Source: Owenia fusiformis (taxonomy: Eukaryota > Annelida > Polychaeta > Sabellida > Oweniidae). From it: 64,000 nucleotides of DNA. Shown here piece by piece: positions 38,324-49,409 of this stretch; positions within the stretch are counted from its first letter, which is position 1; every line of letters begins with the position of its first letter. Below the pieces are notes generated by a model. The model was not told the DNA's origin. It was given only the letters and a program-made list of their open reading frames with translations, and did not search any database. Location: assembly GCA_903813345.2 (NCBI GenBank), contig CAIIXF020000006.1, positions 25,801,936 to 25,865,935 on the forward strand, given 5' to 3'. Both the position numbers and the translations under genes were made by a program.

Positions 38324-41300
38324 CTACATCATGGCATTCTGAGCTGCTAATCTTTTTGATCTCCTGATAGTCTCAGTTTCAGGCACATCTTCATGTTTGT
38401 TTTGTTTTATTCCTCTTACTTTCTGTGGAACTTCTTTTAAGTCTACTATGTTTACATTTTTTCTTGCTCCATACTTATTTTCTATCGTGTAAACATCATT
38501 TTTCCTTTGTACAACTGTATATATGTCTTCTTCAAAAGAATCTTGGATTTTATTTCTTCCTTGTATTCTCTTCCTGGTAAGAACTTTTGATCCTATTTCT
38601 ATAACAGTCTCTCTAGCTTTCTTGTCAAAGATTTCTTTTCTTCTGTCTGCTTCTTTGTCTATTTTCATTGCTGCTTTTGTGTGTGCTTCTTTCAATATTC
38701 TTTCATGTTCTACTATCCAACTTTTGTTCTCTTTCTGAACCTGTTCTTCTTTTTCTTTATCCTTGTCACAAGTATCAACATCGTCAACACCTAGTTGAAT
38801 GGATATTGGAAGTCTCGGTTCTCGACCAAACATCAGAAAGAAGGGGGAGTATCCCGTAGAACTGTGTGGTGTTGTGTTATAACAGTAGGTCAGTTCTTTG
38901 ATATAATCAGGCCATCTTCTCTTCTTGTCTTGTTCAAGAGATATCAGAAGGTTGTGAAGCGTCCTATTAAATCTTTCGCATTGGCCGTTTCCTGAGGGGT
39001 GGTATGGCGTTGTTCTTGATTTTTCTATATTATACATCTTACAAAGACACTTGATGACCTCACTCTCGAAGTTTCTTCCTTGGTCGCTATGTATTCTGTG
39101 TGGGATGCCAAATATCTGGATAAATGACTTCACTAGTACTTTAGCTACAGTCTCAGCTTTTTGATCTCTGGTGGGTTCTGTGATTGTGAACTTTGTGAAT
39201 GCGTCTGTGATCACAAGTACATTTTCCATTCCATTGGAGGCTTTTTCAAGAAGAGTAAAGTCAATAAAGACTAGATCTAATGGTCTATTCGCTGTAAGTC
39301 TGCCTAAAGGTGTGATGACTTTCTGGTAAGGCATCTTCCCGAACAGACATCTGCTACAGGTTGTGATATATTCTGTGACATCTTGATGGAGTTCTGTCCA
39401 ATAAAATCTTTGTCTGATGAGCTTCTCTGTTCGTTCTACTCCTTGGTGTCCTGTGAAGTCATGTAGTGACTTAAGAACTTCTTCCTTCAGAACATCTGGT
39501 ACAACAGCTTGGAATACAGAAGTGTCATTAAAGTGTGATTTTCTGTACAGGATTTCATCTATCATTACAAGGCTTTTCAACTGTTTAACCAATTTTCTTT
39601 GACTTTTTGTGAGTTTTTTCATTGCTTTTGAAGTAGGTTTGTAGTTAACTTTTACCATCTCAGTTATGAGAGCGATATCCTTGTCATTTTGCTGTAATTC
39701 TCTGTAACCATCCTTCGTTATTGTTGGTAGAAATGAAGATGCTACATCTTGTGATATTTCTGCTTCTATTTGTAGTGCTGCAACTTCTTTTTGTTTGGCT
39801 TCTTTTATTTCTTCCATCTCAGGTAAGTATGTGATGTCACACTGTTTGGCAAGTATCTGCATTGCACTAACTTCGAAATCTTCTTCTCTATCATCTTCTT
39901 CCGAGTCATGTTCTAGTCTAGATAGGCAGTCTGCAGCTGTGTTGGTTTTCCCAGGTTTGTATTTGATGTCGAAATCAAAACTCGCGAGATCAGATATCCA
40001 TCGCTGTTCCAAAGCAGGTAGTCTCTTCTTGTGCATGATGTACGTTAAGGGATTATTGTCTGTGAATACAGTGAACTTGGTTCCTAGTAAGAAGTCTCGA
40101 AATTTCTCTGTTATGGCCCATTTAAGTGCGAGAAGTTCTAGTTTCTTGGATGAGTAGTTTTTCATATTTCTCTCTGCACCTCGGAGTGATCGACTGCCAT
40201 AACCTATTACTCTCATTCTGCCATCTTGAAGTTGGAAAAGTTCGGCTCCAAGGCCCGTATTGGAAGCATCGGTTTCGAGTATAAATGGTTTGGAATAATC
40301 TGCAAAACCTAGACATGGTGCTGTTGTTAGTCTTTCCTTGATCATCTCCATAGCAGCTTTACATTCTGAAGTCCAAAGTTTCTCTATGTTTGCTGTCTTT
40401 TTGCTGGATTTGTTGAGAACCTTCTTCACAAGATCATGTAGGGGCTGAGCTACAGAAGCATAGGATTTGATGAAACGTCGATGATATCCTGCAGTTCCTA
40501 GGAATTTTCTCAAGTCTTTTAAAGTCTTTGGTTCCTTCCAGTTGACAATCTGATCTATCTTGGATGGGTCTGGTTGAATTCCTTCTCCTGAAACTTTGTG
40601 TCCCAAGTAGATTACTTCTGTTTTGAAGAAATGGCATTTTCGTAGTTCCAATTTGAGATTGTGTTTCTTTAGTATCTTGAAAACTGTTTCAAGTCTGTCA
40701 ATGTTTTCACTGATTGAAGAGGAGTATACGAGTAGATCATCTAAATAACAGAGAACAGTTTTGAAAAGCTCTTCACGAAATGCAATCGTCATGAGTCGTT
40801 GGTATGTTGAAGGCGCATTAGATAGTCCAAATGGCATTCTCATATATTCGTATAGTCCTAGAGGAGTAGTAAATGCAGTCTTGTGGATATCTTTATCGAT
40901 GACTTTCACTTGCAAATAAGCACTTTGGAGGTCGATGCAGCTGAATATCTTCGAGTTTAGAAGGGAATCCATGCTCTCTTGGATTCTTGGAAGTGGAAAA
41001 GAATCTCTAGTGGTGTGTTGATTCAAGCGTCTGTAGTCCACACACAGGCGTATAGATTTATTCTTCTTCCTAACGATTACCATTGGACTGGCAAAAGAAC
41101 TGTTGCTGGGTCTAATGACTTTCTTTTCTATCAGTTTGTCTATGTGCTCCTTTACTTCTTCGAAAATGGCAGGTGGTATTCTTCGGTACGGTTCATTTAT
41201 TACTAGGCCGTCAGGTGTTGGAATACTGTGCTGCAATAAGTCAGTACATCCTAGATCGGTTTCATCGGTTCCAAAGATGTCATGGTATGTTAGAAACATT

Positions 41301-43408
41301 TCCTTCGCCTTCGTAAATTCTTCTTCAGTTCCTTGGAAGTTTTTCATGATGTTGTCGATTTGTTCCATCACTTTTGTGTTGACAGGAAGGTTGTTCTTGT
41401 TTGGTTCACTCAGATTCAATTCAGTTTCTTGATTTGGTGACTTTGTGTTTTGCTGTGTTATTTTGCTATCTTGTATATTCATTTCATTTGTGTTACTGCA
41501 GTATGAGATTCTGCAACAGCTGGCAGTAGCTGGTTGTATTTTCCCAAGAGATGTTCTTGTGGAAATGAAGATGTCACTCTGTGAAGTATTTAAAATGTTC
41601 ACAGTTGATGTCCCAGAGCTTGCATCTATGAATCCCGTTATAAGTTGAACATTTCCAGGTAGAGCTGTATCTAATGGTTCTACTACACCATTCCCTCTGA
41701 AACTTCCTGTAGTGACTTTCACGTCAGTAGTTGATGAAGCTGGTATTAAAACCTTTTGATTTCCCTGTATTCGAATAAGATTTGTCTTTTCTTCCACTTG
41801 TGTTTCCTTGAATTTTGGTAGGTTTTTCAAGATATTCATTCCAATAAGAAGATCAGGGCAGTTTCCATCCTCTGCGTGAACAAGGATTCCAATGTCTTTC
41901 ATCTGTTGTCCCTCAATCTCGACTGTCTCTATCATCAATCCTTGATATGGAATTTGTAGGTTATTTGCTGCTTTCAGGTCTAATACTTTGAAGTTTTCCA
42001 GTTCAGTATTGAATTTGTTTTGGTATAACTGTTTTGACATCAGAGTTACACTGCTTCCTGTGTCTATAATTCCTTCAATTATTTGGTTTCCAATTGTTAT
42101 CATAGTTTTTGGCGCATTTCCTAAGATTTTGTCCATCTGGAAATTATTTGGGTTGCTTTCACTTGAGGATGTGATAACAGAATTGTTGGTGTTGGTTCCA
42201 TTGTTTCCATAATTGTTGTGGAAATTAGGTTGTTGATTTTCTTGTTGTCTATTCCTGTTGTTGAAATCTCCACGCTGTCCTTGATTGCTATATCTTGATC
42301 CGAAGAATCGTCTTCCTCTTCTCTGGTTGAAATTCCCTCTGTTGTTATTGAAGTTGTTGAATCCTCTGTTGTTAAAGTTTCCTCTGTTATTGAAGTTTCC
42401 TTGGTTGTTGTAGTTATCATGTTGGTAGTTTTGTTGACCAAAGTGTGTATTTTGTTGATTGTTCTGGGATTCACAGTGTTGTTTGTTTTCCTCTTTCAGA
42501 GTGTTGATTTCTTGTTCAAGTTTGTTCTGTTTCTCCAACATCTGTTGCATCATCTTCTGTAACGTCTTATCATTGGTGTCTATGGTGTTTGATGTGACGG
42601 TTGATTTCTTTGTATTCTCCATCGATTTTGAATCATTCTCATTGAATTCATACTGGAAAGCGACATCTCTTAACTTCTGGAATGTTGTTGTACTGTCTTG
42701 GTTATTTAGTCTCCTTAGTTCCCATCTGAGTTTAGGACATTGAACACCTTCAATCAGCTGTTCTTTAAGTAACTGGTCCTCATTCTGTAGATTACTTTGT
42801 GTTTCTTTAATTCTGTCCATGCATTGCATCAGAGATTGTGTGAACTGTGCTACGGATTCAGTTGCGTCTTGTTTCCTTGTGTAGAATTCAGTGTAGCTTT
42901 TGTGTGCTGAGGTTTGACGTCCAAAAACTCTCTTAAGTGTTTTGAAGATTTCATCTGGTGTTGTATTTGGGCCTAAGTATTTAGCTTCTCTCCGTGGTAT
43001 TGGGTCAAGGTGATAAATTAAGAAGTCCACTCGGTCCCTCTCAGGTATGTTCCTGATTGCAATATTCGCATCCTCGCACCAATCATAGATGTCTTGTCCC
43101 TTTGATCCATTGTATTTACACAGTTTTGGAAGTTTTGAGTTTCCTTGAAGACCTTTGTTTCTTGGTTCATTGTTGTCATTGTCTCGTCCAGTGTTGCTGT
43201 TATCACTGTCAGCTTCAGGTGGGTTGCCTAACAAATCGACATTGTATTTCTTTTGAAGTTCAGCTAGTTGTCTTTCCAGAGATATCATCTGTAGTAATCC
43301 AGCTTTCTCCTCCTTTTGTTCCTGTTCTAAGATTTCAGCCATTTCATCAATTTTCTTTTTCGCATCCTCTCCTATCGCATCCTTGGGTTTTGTTCCGCCA
43401 GTAGCCAT
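38324..43408 (-). CDS. Ty3/gypsy-type gag-pol polyprotein, copy A (intact)
   Basis: A single 1694-codon ORF from ATG (43408) to a stop at 38324. Order: N-terminal coiled coil (about 20-60); capsid-like gag (about 90-260); Asn/Gly/Arg-rich region (about 315-410) in place of a CCHC knuckle; aspartic protease with DTGSS (about 450); reverse transcriptase with LCVDYRRLN (about 788) and YLDD (about 888); RNase H with ETDAS (about 1045) and FTDNN (about 1115); integrase with an HHCC finger (HDFTGH...CSRC, about 1317-1352) and D, D, E residues in VFIDFT, HSDQG and ERFNRT (about 1384, 1441, 1480). PR-RT-RH-INT order identifies Ty3/gypsy rather than copia or BEL. No chromodomain or envelope was seen. 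All catalytic motifs look present, so it may be functional. It replicates through RNA and inserts cDNA. Confidence 0.95.
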   Translation of the reverse strand: MATGGTKPKDAIGEDAKKKIDEMAEILEQEQKEEKAGLLQMISLERQLAELQKKYNVDLLGNPPEADSDNSNTGRDNDNNEPRNKGLQGNSKLPKLCKYNGSKGQDIYDWCEDANIAIRNIPERDRVDFLIYHLDPIPRREAKYLGPNTTPDEIFKTLKRVFGRQTSAHKSYTEFYTRKQDATESVAQFTQSLMQCMDRIKETQSNLQNEDQLLKEQLIEGVQCPKLRWELRRLNNQDSTTTFQKLRDVAFQYEFNENDSKSMENTKKSTVTSNTIDTNDKTLQKMMQQMLEKQNKLEQEINTLKEENKQHCESQNNQQNTHFGQQNYQHDNYNNQGNFNNRGNFNNRGFNNFNNNRGNFNQRRGRRFFGSRYSNQGQRGDFNNRNRQQENQQPNFHNNYGNNGTNTNNSVITSSSESNPNNFQMDKILGNAPKTMITIGNQIIEGIIDTGSSVTLMSKQLYQNKFNTELENFKVLDLKAANNLQIPYQGLMIETVEIEGQQMKDIGILVHAEDGNCPDLLIGMNILKNLPKFKETQVEEKTNLIRIQGNQKVLIPASSTTDVKVTTGSFRGNGVVEPLDTALPGNVQLITGFIDASSGTSTVNILNTSQSDIFISTRTSLGKIQPATASCCRISYCSNTNEMNIQDSKITQQNTKSPNQETELNLSEPNKNNLPVNTKVMEQIDNIMKNFQGTEEEFTKAKEMFLTYHDIFGTDETDLGCTDLLQHSIPTPDGLVINEPYRRIPPAIFEEVKEHIDKLIEKKVIRPSNSSFASPMVIVRKKNKSIRLCVDYRRLNQHTTRDSFPLPRIQESMDSLLNSKIFSCIDLQSAYLQVKVIDKDIHKTAFTTPLGLYEYMRMPFGLSNAPSTYQRLMTIAFREELFKTVLCYLDDLLVYSSSISENIDRLETVFKILKKHNLKLELRKCHFFKTEVIYLGHKVSGEGIQPDPSKIDQIVNWKEPKTLKDLRKFLGTAGYHRRFIKSYASVAQPLHDLVKKVLNKSSKKTANIEKLWTSECKAAMEMIKERLTTAPCLGFADYSKPFILETDASNTGLGAELFQLQDGRMRVIGYGSRSLRGAERNMKNYSSKKLELLALKWAITEKFRDFLLGTKFTVFTDNNPLTYIMHKKRLPALEQRWISDLASFDFDIKYKPGKTNTAADCLSRLEHDSEEDDREEDFEVSAMQILAKQCDITYLPEMEEIKEAKQKEVAALQIEAEISQDVASSFLPTITKDGYRELQQNDKDIALITEMVKVNYKPTSKAMKKLTKSQRKLVKQLKSLVMIDEILYRKSHFNDTSVFQAVVPDVLKEEVLKSLHDFTGHQGVERTEKLIRQRFYWTELHQDVTEYITTCSRCLFGKMPYQKVITPLGRLTANRPLDLVFIDFTLLEKASNGMENVLVITDAFTKFTITEPTRDQKAETVAKVLVKSFIQIFGIPHRIHSDQGRNFESEVIKCLCKMYNIEKSRTTPYHPSGNGQCERFNRTLHNLLISLEQDKKRRWPDYIKELTYCYNTTPHSSTGYSPFFLMFGREPRLPISIQLGVDDVDTCDKDKEKEEQVQKENKSWIVEHERILKEAHTKAAMKIDKEADRRKEIFDKKARETVIEIGSKVLTRKRIQGRNKIQDSFEEDIYTVVQRKNDVYTIENKYGARKNVNIVDLKEVPQKVRGIKQNKHEDVPETETIRRSKRLAAQNAMM

Positions 43409-43674
43409 TATGGTTTAAAAATTTTTTTTTTCGCGTACGTAATCGCGTAATTAATTGCGTAAGTATAAAAAGCGTAGTGATTTGCGAATCGGCGTGTAAA
43501 ATGTGAACCAACACACTTAAAATTGGTGAAAAATTTATCACATTATAACATCCGAGCGTGCGATAAAAATATGTGATATCTTTTCAGGGATACTAAGCAT
43601 TCACATCACACACTAAACAATATATACACTTTATAGAATATTTTATAAACTCTGAGGTACTCTCTTAAAGTATA
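43409..43674 (-). other. 5' untranslated arm of copy A
   Basis: About 266 bp upstream of the copy A start, mirrored at 44040-44306 upstream of copy B. Small differences exist, for example near the start codon (ATGGTTTAAAAATTT against the copy B version) and in GATATCTTTTCAGGG. Confidence 0.8.
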
Positions 43675-44039
43675 AGCTCTGGTTATAAATGAATGTTAAG
43701 GATATAAGACATCAAATATGGCAAGGCTATCAGAAAAATGTCCAGGCTACTAAACAAAATGATACTCATTTGCAAAAATGATTGTCCTGTGTACTATAAT
43801 ACTATTGGACAAATCATATGAACCTGCTACTAGATAAAATGTATGTCCTGGTTTACTTTAGGTTCAGTGGAATTTGTAAAGACAAAATATAAAATATATG
43901 TCCAGGCTACTAATCAAAAATATAAATGTACACTGACAAGGGTATAGAACAAATATGTGAGCTGGGCAACAAGCAAAATATGTGCTTTGAGAACTAAACA
44001 AATTATTTGTCCTGGATACTGACCCTACATTTTAATCAT
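43675..44039. other. 365-bp single-copy spacer at the centre of the palindrome
   Basis: The only part between the two start codons that is not mirrored. It holds loose repeats of a TGTCCTGGCTACTAAACAAA motif (about 43739, 43838, 43900, 44010). It probably represents 5' leader sequence that formed the loop of the palindrome. Confidence 0.6.
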
Positions 44040-44306
44040 TATACTTTAAGAGAGTACCTCAGAGTTTATAAAATATTCTATAAAATGTATATATTGTTTA
44101 GTGTGTGATGTGAATTGTTTAGTATCCCTGACAAAATATCACATATTTTTATCGCACGCTCGGATGTTATAATGTGATAAATTTTTCACCAATTTTAAGT
44201 GTGTTGGTTCACATTTTACGTGCCGATTCGCAAATCACTACGCTTTTTATACTTACGCAATTAATTACGCGATTACGTACGAGAAATAAAATATTTTTAA
44301 ACCGTA
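44040..44306 (+). other. 5' untranslated arm of copy B
   Basis: Mirror of 43409-43674, with a few substitutions and small indels. Confidence 0.8.
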
Positions 44307-47300
44307 ATGGCTACTGGCGGAACAAAACCCAAGGATGCGATAGGAGAGGATGCGAAAAAGAAAATTGATGAAATGGCTGAAATCTTAGAACAAGAACAAA
44401 AGGAGGAGAAAGCTGGATTACTACAGATGATATCTCTGGAAAGACAACTAGCTGAACTTCAAAAGAAATACAATGTCGATTTGTTAGGCAACCCACCTGA
44501 AGCTGACAGTGATAACAGCAACACTGGACGAGACAATGACAACAATGAACCAAGAAACAAAGGTCTTCAAGGAAACTCAAAACTTCCAAAACTGTGTAAA
44601 TACAATGGATCAAAGGGACAAGACATCTATGATTGGTGCGAGGATGCGAATATTGCAATCAGGAACATACGTGAGAGGGACCGAGTGGACTTCTTAATTT
44701 ATCACCTTGACCCAATACCACGGAGAGAAGCTAAATACTTAGGCCCAAATACAACACCAGATGAAATCTTCAAAACACTTAAGAGAGTTTTTGGACGTCA
44801 AACCTCAGCACACAAAAGCTACACTGAATTCTACACAAGGAAACAAGACGCAACTGAATCCGTAGCACAGTTCACACAATCTCTGATGCAATGCATGGAC
44901 AGAATTAAAGAAACACAAAGTAATCTACAGAATGAGGACCAGTTACTTAAAGAACAGCTGATTGAAGGTGTTCAATGTCCTAAACTCAGATGGGAACTAA
45001 GGAGACTAAATAACCAAGACAGTACAACAACATTCCAGAAGTTAAGAGATGTCGCTTTCCAGTATGAATTCAATGAGAATGATTCAAAATCGATGGAGAA
45101 TACAAAGAAATCAACCGTCACATCAAACACCATAGACACCAATGATAAGACGTTACAGAAGATGATGCAACAGATGTTGGAGAAACAGAACAAACTTGAA
45201 CAAGAAATCAACACTCTGAAAGAGGAAAACAAACAACACCGTGAATTCCAGTACAATCAACAAAATACACACTTTGGTCAACAAAACTACCAACATGATA
45301 ACTACAACAACCAAGGAAACTTCAATAACAGAGGAAACTTTAACAACAGAGGATTCAACAACTTCAATAACAACAGAGGGAATTTCAACCAGAGAAGAGG
45401 AAGACGATTCTTCGGATCAAGATATAGCAATCAAGGACAGCATGGAGATTTCAACAACAGGAATAGACAACAAGAAAATCAACAACCTAATTTCAACAAC
45501 AATCATGGTAACAATGGAACCAACACCAACAATTCTGTTATCACATCCTCAAGTGAGAACAACCCAAATAACTTCCAGATGGACAAAATATTAGGAACTG
45601 CCCCAAAAACCATGATAACAATTGGAAACCAAATAATCCAAGGAGTCATAGATACAGGAAGCAGTGTAACACTGATGTCAAAACAGTTATACCAAAACAA
45701 ATTCAACACTGAACTGGAAAACTTCAAAGTATTAGACCTGAAAGCAGCAAATAATCTACATATTCCATATCAAGGATTGATGATAGAGACAGTTGAGATT
45801 GAGGGACAACAAATGAGAGACATTGGTATCCTTGTTCACGCAGAAGATGGAAACTGCCCTGACCTACTTATTGGAATGAATATTTTGAAAAACCTACCAA
45901 AATTCAAGGAAACACAAGTGGAAGAAAAGACAAATCTTATTCGAATACAGGGAAATCAAAAAGTTTTAATACCAGCTTCATCAACCACTGACGTGAAAGT
46001 CACTACAGGAAGTTTCAGAGGGAATGGTGTAGTAGAACGATTAGATACAGCTCTACCTGGAAATGTTCAACTGATAATGGGATTCATAGATGCGAGTTCT
46101 GGGACATCAACTGTGAACATCTTAAATACTTCACAGAGTGATATCTTTATTTCCACAAGAACACCTCTTGGGAAAATACAACCAGCTACTGCCAGCTGTT
46201 GCAGAATCTCATACTGCAGTAACACAAATGAAATGAATATACAAGATAGCAAAATAACACAGCAAAACACAAAGTCACCAAATCAAGAAACTGAATTGAA
46301 TCTGAGTGAACCAAACAAGAACAACCTTCCTGTCAACACAAAAGTGATGGAACAAATCGACAACATCATGAAAAACTTCCAAGGAACTGAAGAGGAATCT
46401 ACAAAGGCGAAGGAAATGTTTCTAACATACCATGACATCTTTGGAACTGATGAAACCGATCTAGGATGTACTGACTTATTGCAGCACAGTATTCCAACAC
46501 CTGACGGCCTAGTAATAAATGAACCGTACCGAAGAATACCACCTGCCATTTTCGAAGAAGTAAAGGAGCACATAGACAAACTGATAGAAAAGAAAGTCAT
46601 TAGACCCAGCAACAGCTTTTTTTGCCAGTCCAATGGTGATCGTTAGGAAGAAGAATAAATCTATACGCCTGTGTGTGGACTACAGACGCTTGAATCAACA
46701 CACCACTAGAGATTCTTTTCCACTTCCAAGAATCCAAGAGAGCATGGATTCCCTTCTAAACTCGAAGATATTCAGTTGCATCGACCTCCAAAGTGCTTAT
46801 TTGCAAGTGAAAGTCATCGATGAAGATATCCACAAGACTGCATTTACTACTCCTCTAGGACTATACGAATATATGAGAATGCCATTTGGACTATCTAATG
46901 CGCCTTCAACATACCAACGACTCATGACGATTGCATTTCGTGAAGAGCTTTTCAAAACTGTTCTCTGTTATTTAGATGATCTACTCGTATACTCCTCTTC
47001 AATCAGTGAAAACATTGACAGACTTGAAACAGTTTTCAAGATACTAAAGAAACACAATCTCAAATTGGAACTACGAAAATGCCATTTCTTCAAAACAGAA
47101 GTAATCTACTTGGGACACAAAGTTTCAGGAGAAGGAATTCAACCAGACCCATCCAAGATAGATCAGATTGTCAACTGGAAGGAATCAAAGACTTTAAAAG
47201 ACTTGAGAAAATTCCTAGGAACTGCAGGATATCATCGACGTTTCATCAAATCCTATGCTTCTGTAGCTCAGCCCCTACATGATCTTGTGAAGAAGGTTCT

Positions 47301-48809
47301 CAACAAATCCAGCAAAAAGACAGCAAACATAGAGAAACTTTGGACTTCAGAATGTAAAGCTGCTATGGAGATGATCAAGGAAAGACTAACAACAGCACCA
47401 TGTCTAGGTTTTGCAGATTATTCCAAACCATTTATACTCGAAACCGATGCTTCCAATACGGGCCTTGGAGCCGAACTTTTCCAACTTCAAGATGGCAGAA
47501 TGAGAGTAATAGGTTATGGCAGTCGATCACTCCGAGGTGCAGAGAGAAATATGAAAAACTACTCATCCAAGAAACTAGAACTTCTCGCACTTAAATGGGC
47601 CATAACAGAGAAATTTCGAGACTTCTTACTAGGAACCAAGTTCACTGTATTCACAGACAATAATCCCTTAACGTACATCATGCACAAGAAGAGACTACCT
47701 GCTTTGGAACAGCGATGGATATCTGATCTCGCGAGTTTTGATTTCGACATCAAATACAAACCTGGGAAAACCAACACAGCTGCAGACTGCCTATCTAGAC
47801 TAGAACATGACTCGGAAGAAGATGATAGAGAAGAAGATTTCGAAGTTAGTGCAATGCAGATACTTGCCAAACAGTGTGACATCACATACTTACCTGAGAT
47901 GGAAGAAATAAAAGAAGCCAAACAAAAAGAAGTTGCAGCACTACAAATAGAAGCAGAAATATCACAAGATGTAGCATCTTCATTTCTACCAACAATAACG
48001 AAGGATGGTTACAGAGAATTACAGCAAAATGACAAGGATATCGCTCTCATAACTGAGATGGTAAAAGTTAACTACAAACCTACTTCAAAAGCAATGAAAA
48101 AACTCACAAAAAGTCAAAGAAAATTGGTTAAACAGTTGAAAAGCCTTGTAATGATAGATGAAATCCTGTACAGAAAATCACACTTTAATGACACTTCTGT
48201 ATTCCAAGCTGTTGTACCAGATGTTCTGAAGGAAGAAGTTCTTAAGTCACTACATGACTTCACAGGACACCAAGGAGTAGAACGAACAGAGAAGCTCATC
48301 AGACAAAGATTTTATTGGACAGAACTCCATCAAGATGTCACAGAATATATCACAACCTGTAGCAGATGTCTGTTCGGGAAGATGCCTTACCAGAAAGTCA
48401 TCACACCTTTAGGCAGACTTACAGCGAATAGACCATTAGATCTAGTCTTTATTGACTTTACTCTTCTTGAAAAAGCCTCCAATGGAATGGAAAATGTACT
48501 TGTGATCACAGACGCATTCACAAAGTTCACAATCACAGAACCCACCAGAGATCAAAAAGCTGAGACTGTAGCTAAAGTACTAGTGAAGTCATTTATCCAG
48601 ATATTTGGCATCCCACACAGAATACATAGCGACCAAGGAAGAAACTTCGAGAGTGAGGTCATCAAGTGTCTTTGTAAGATGTATAATATAGAAAAATCAA
48701 GAACAACGCCATACCACCCCTCAGGAAACGGCCAATGCGAAAGATTTAATAGGACGCTTCACAACCTTCTGATATCTCTTGAACAAGACAAGAAGAGAAG
48801 ATGGCCTGA
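44307..48809 (+). pseudogene. Ty3/gypsy gag-pol, copy B, first part (frameshifted)
   Basis: The sequence is collinear with copy A from the start codon to about residue 1500. Gag, protease, reverse transcriptase, RNase H and most of the integrase core are recognisable, including all three integrase acidic residues. One extra T in a T7 run at 46617-46623 shifts the frame just before the reverse transcriptase motifs, so the polyprotein is split into 44307-46646 and 46633 onward. About 14 or more residue differences from copy A lie in gag/protease, but only a couple in RT to integrase. At 48810 a transposon interrupts it. Confidence 0.9.
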
Positions 48810-49409
48810 TAGTGGGCTGTATAGCAAGGTTGGTCGGGGTCGGGAGCTGGGGATAATTTTATTGCTTAAATATATCCATATCATCATCCTACATTAGAAT
48901 CCACTCAGTCTAACATCAATTTCTGGTGCGAAAGTTGTCATTTTTGAGTTTTACCCCCCTTGACGACAAATTCTTGGGGGTACTATGACAAATGCTTATA
49001 ACTAAAGAAGTATTTATTTGATCATCTTCATTTTTGGCATGGGTTATTAATAGGTATGTAAAAGTAAAATTTGAAAAATTCATACAAATAGGGTGATTGA
49101 TCCATTCTAAAGATAATAATTCAGGTATTTTCAAGGGTCAATTTCAACATTTTCTGAATGTCGACATGAACTAAATATAACATTGTGACCCAATGACATA
49201 TTTATTGAATGTTTTTAGGCTTTAGAAAATAATTTGACTATATAAGCTAAAATAGTAACATAAGAATTGTACCATATTGATAATTCTTCAGCGCCATCCA
49301 GGCATAAATAAACAACCCCCCCCCCCCATTTTTGAATATAAAGGTCTTTACCTGAAACTTCCTCAAATAGCTATATTTCAGAAACTATTACAGCCTCCAT
49401 TCCAAAATT

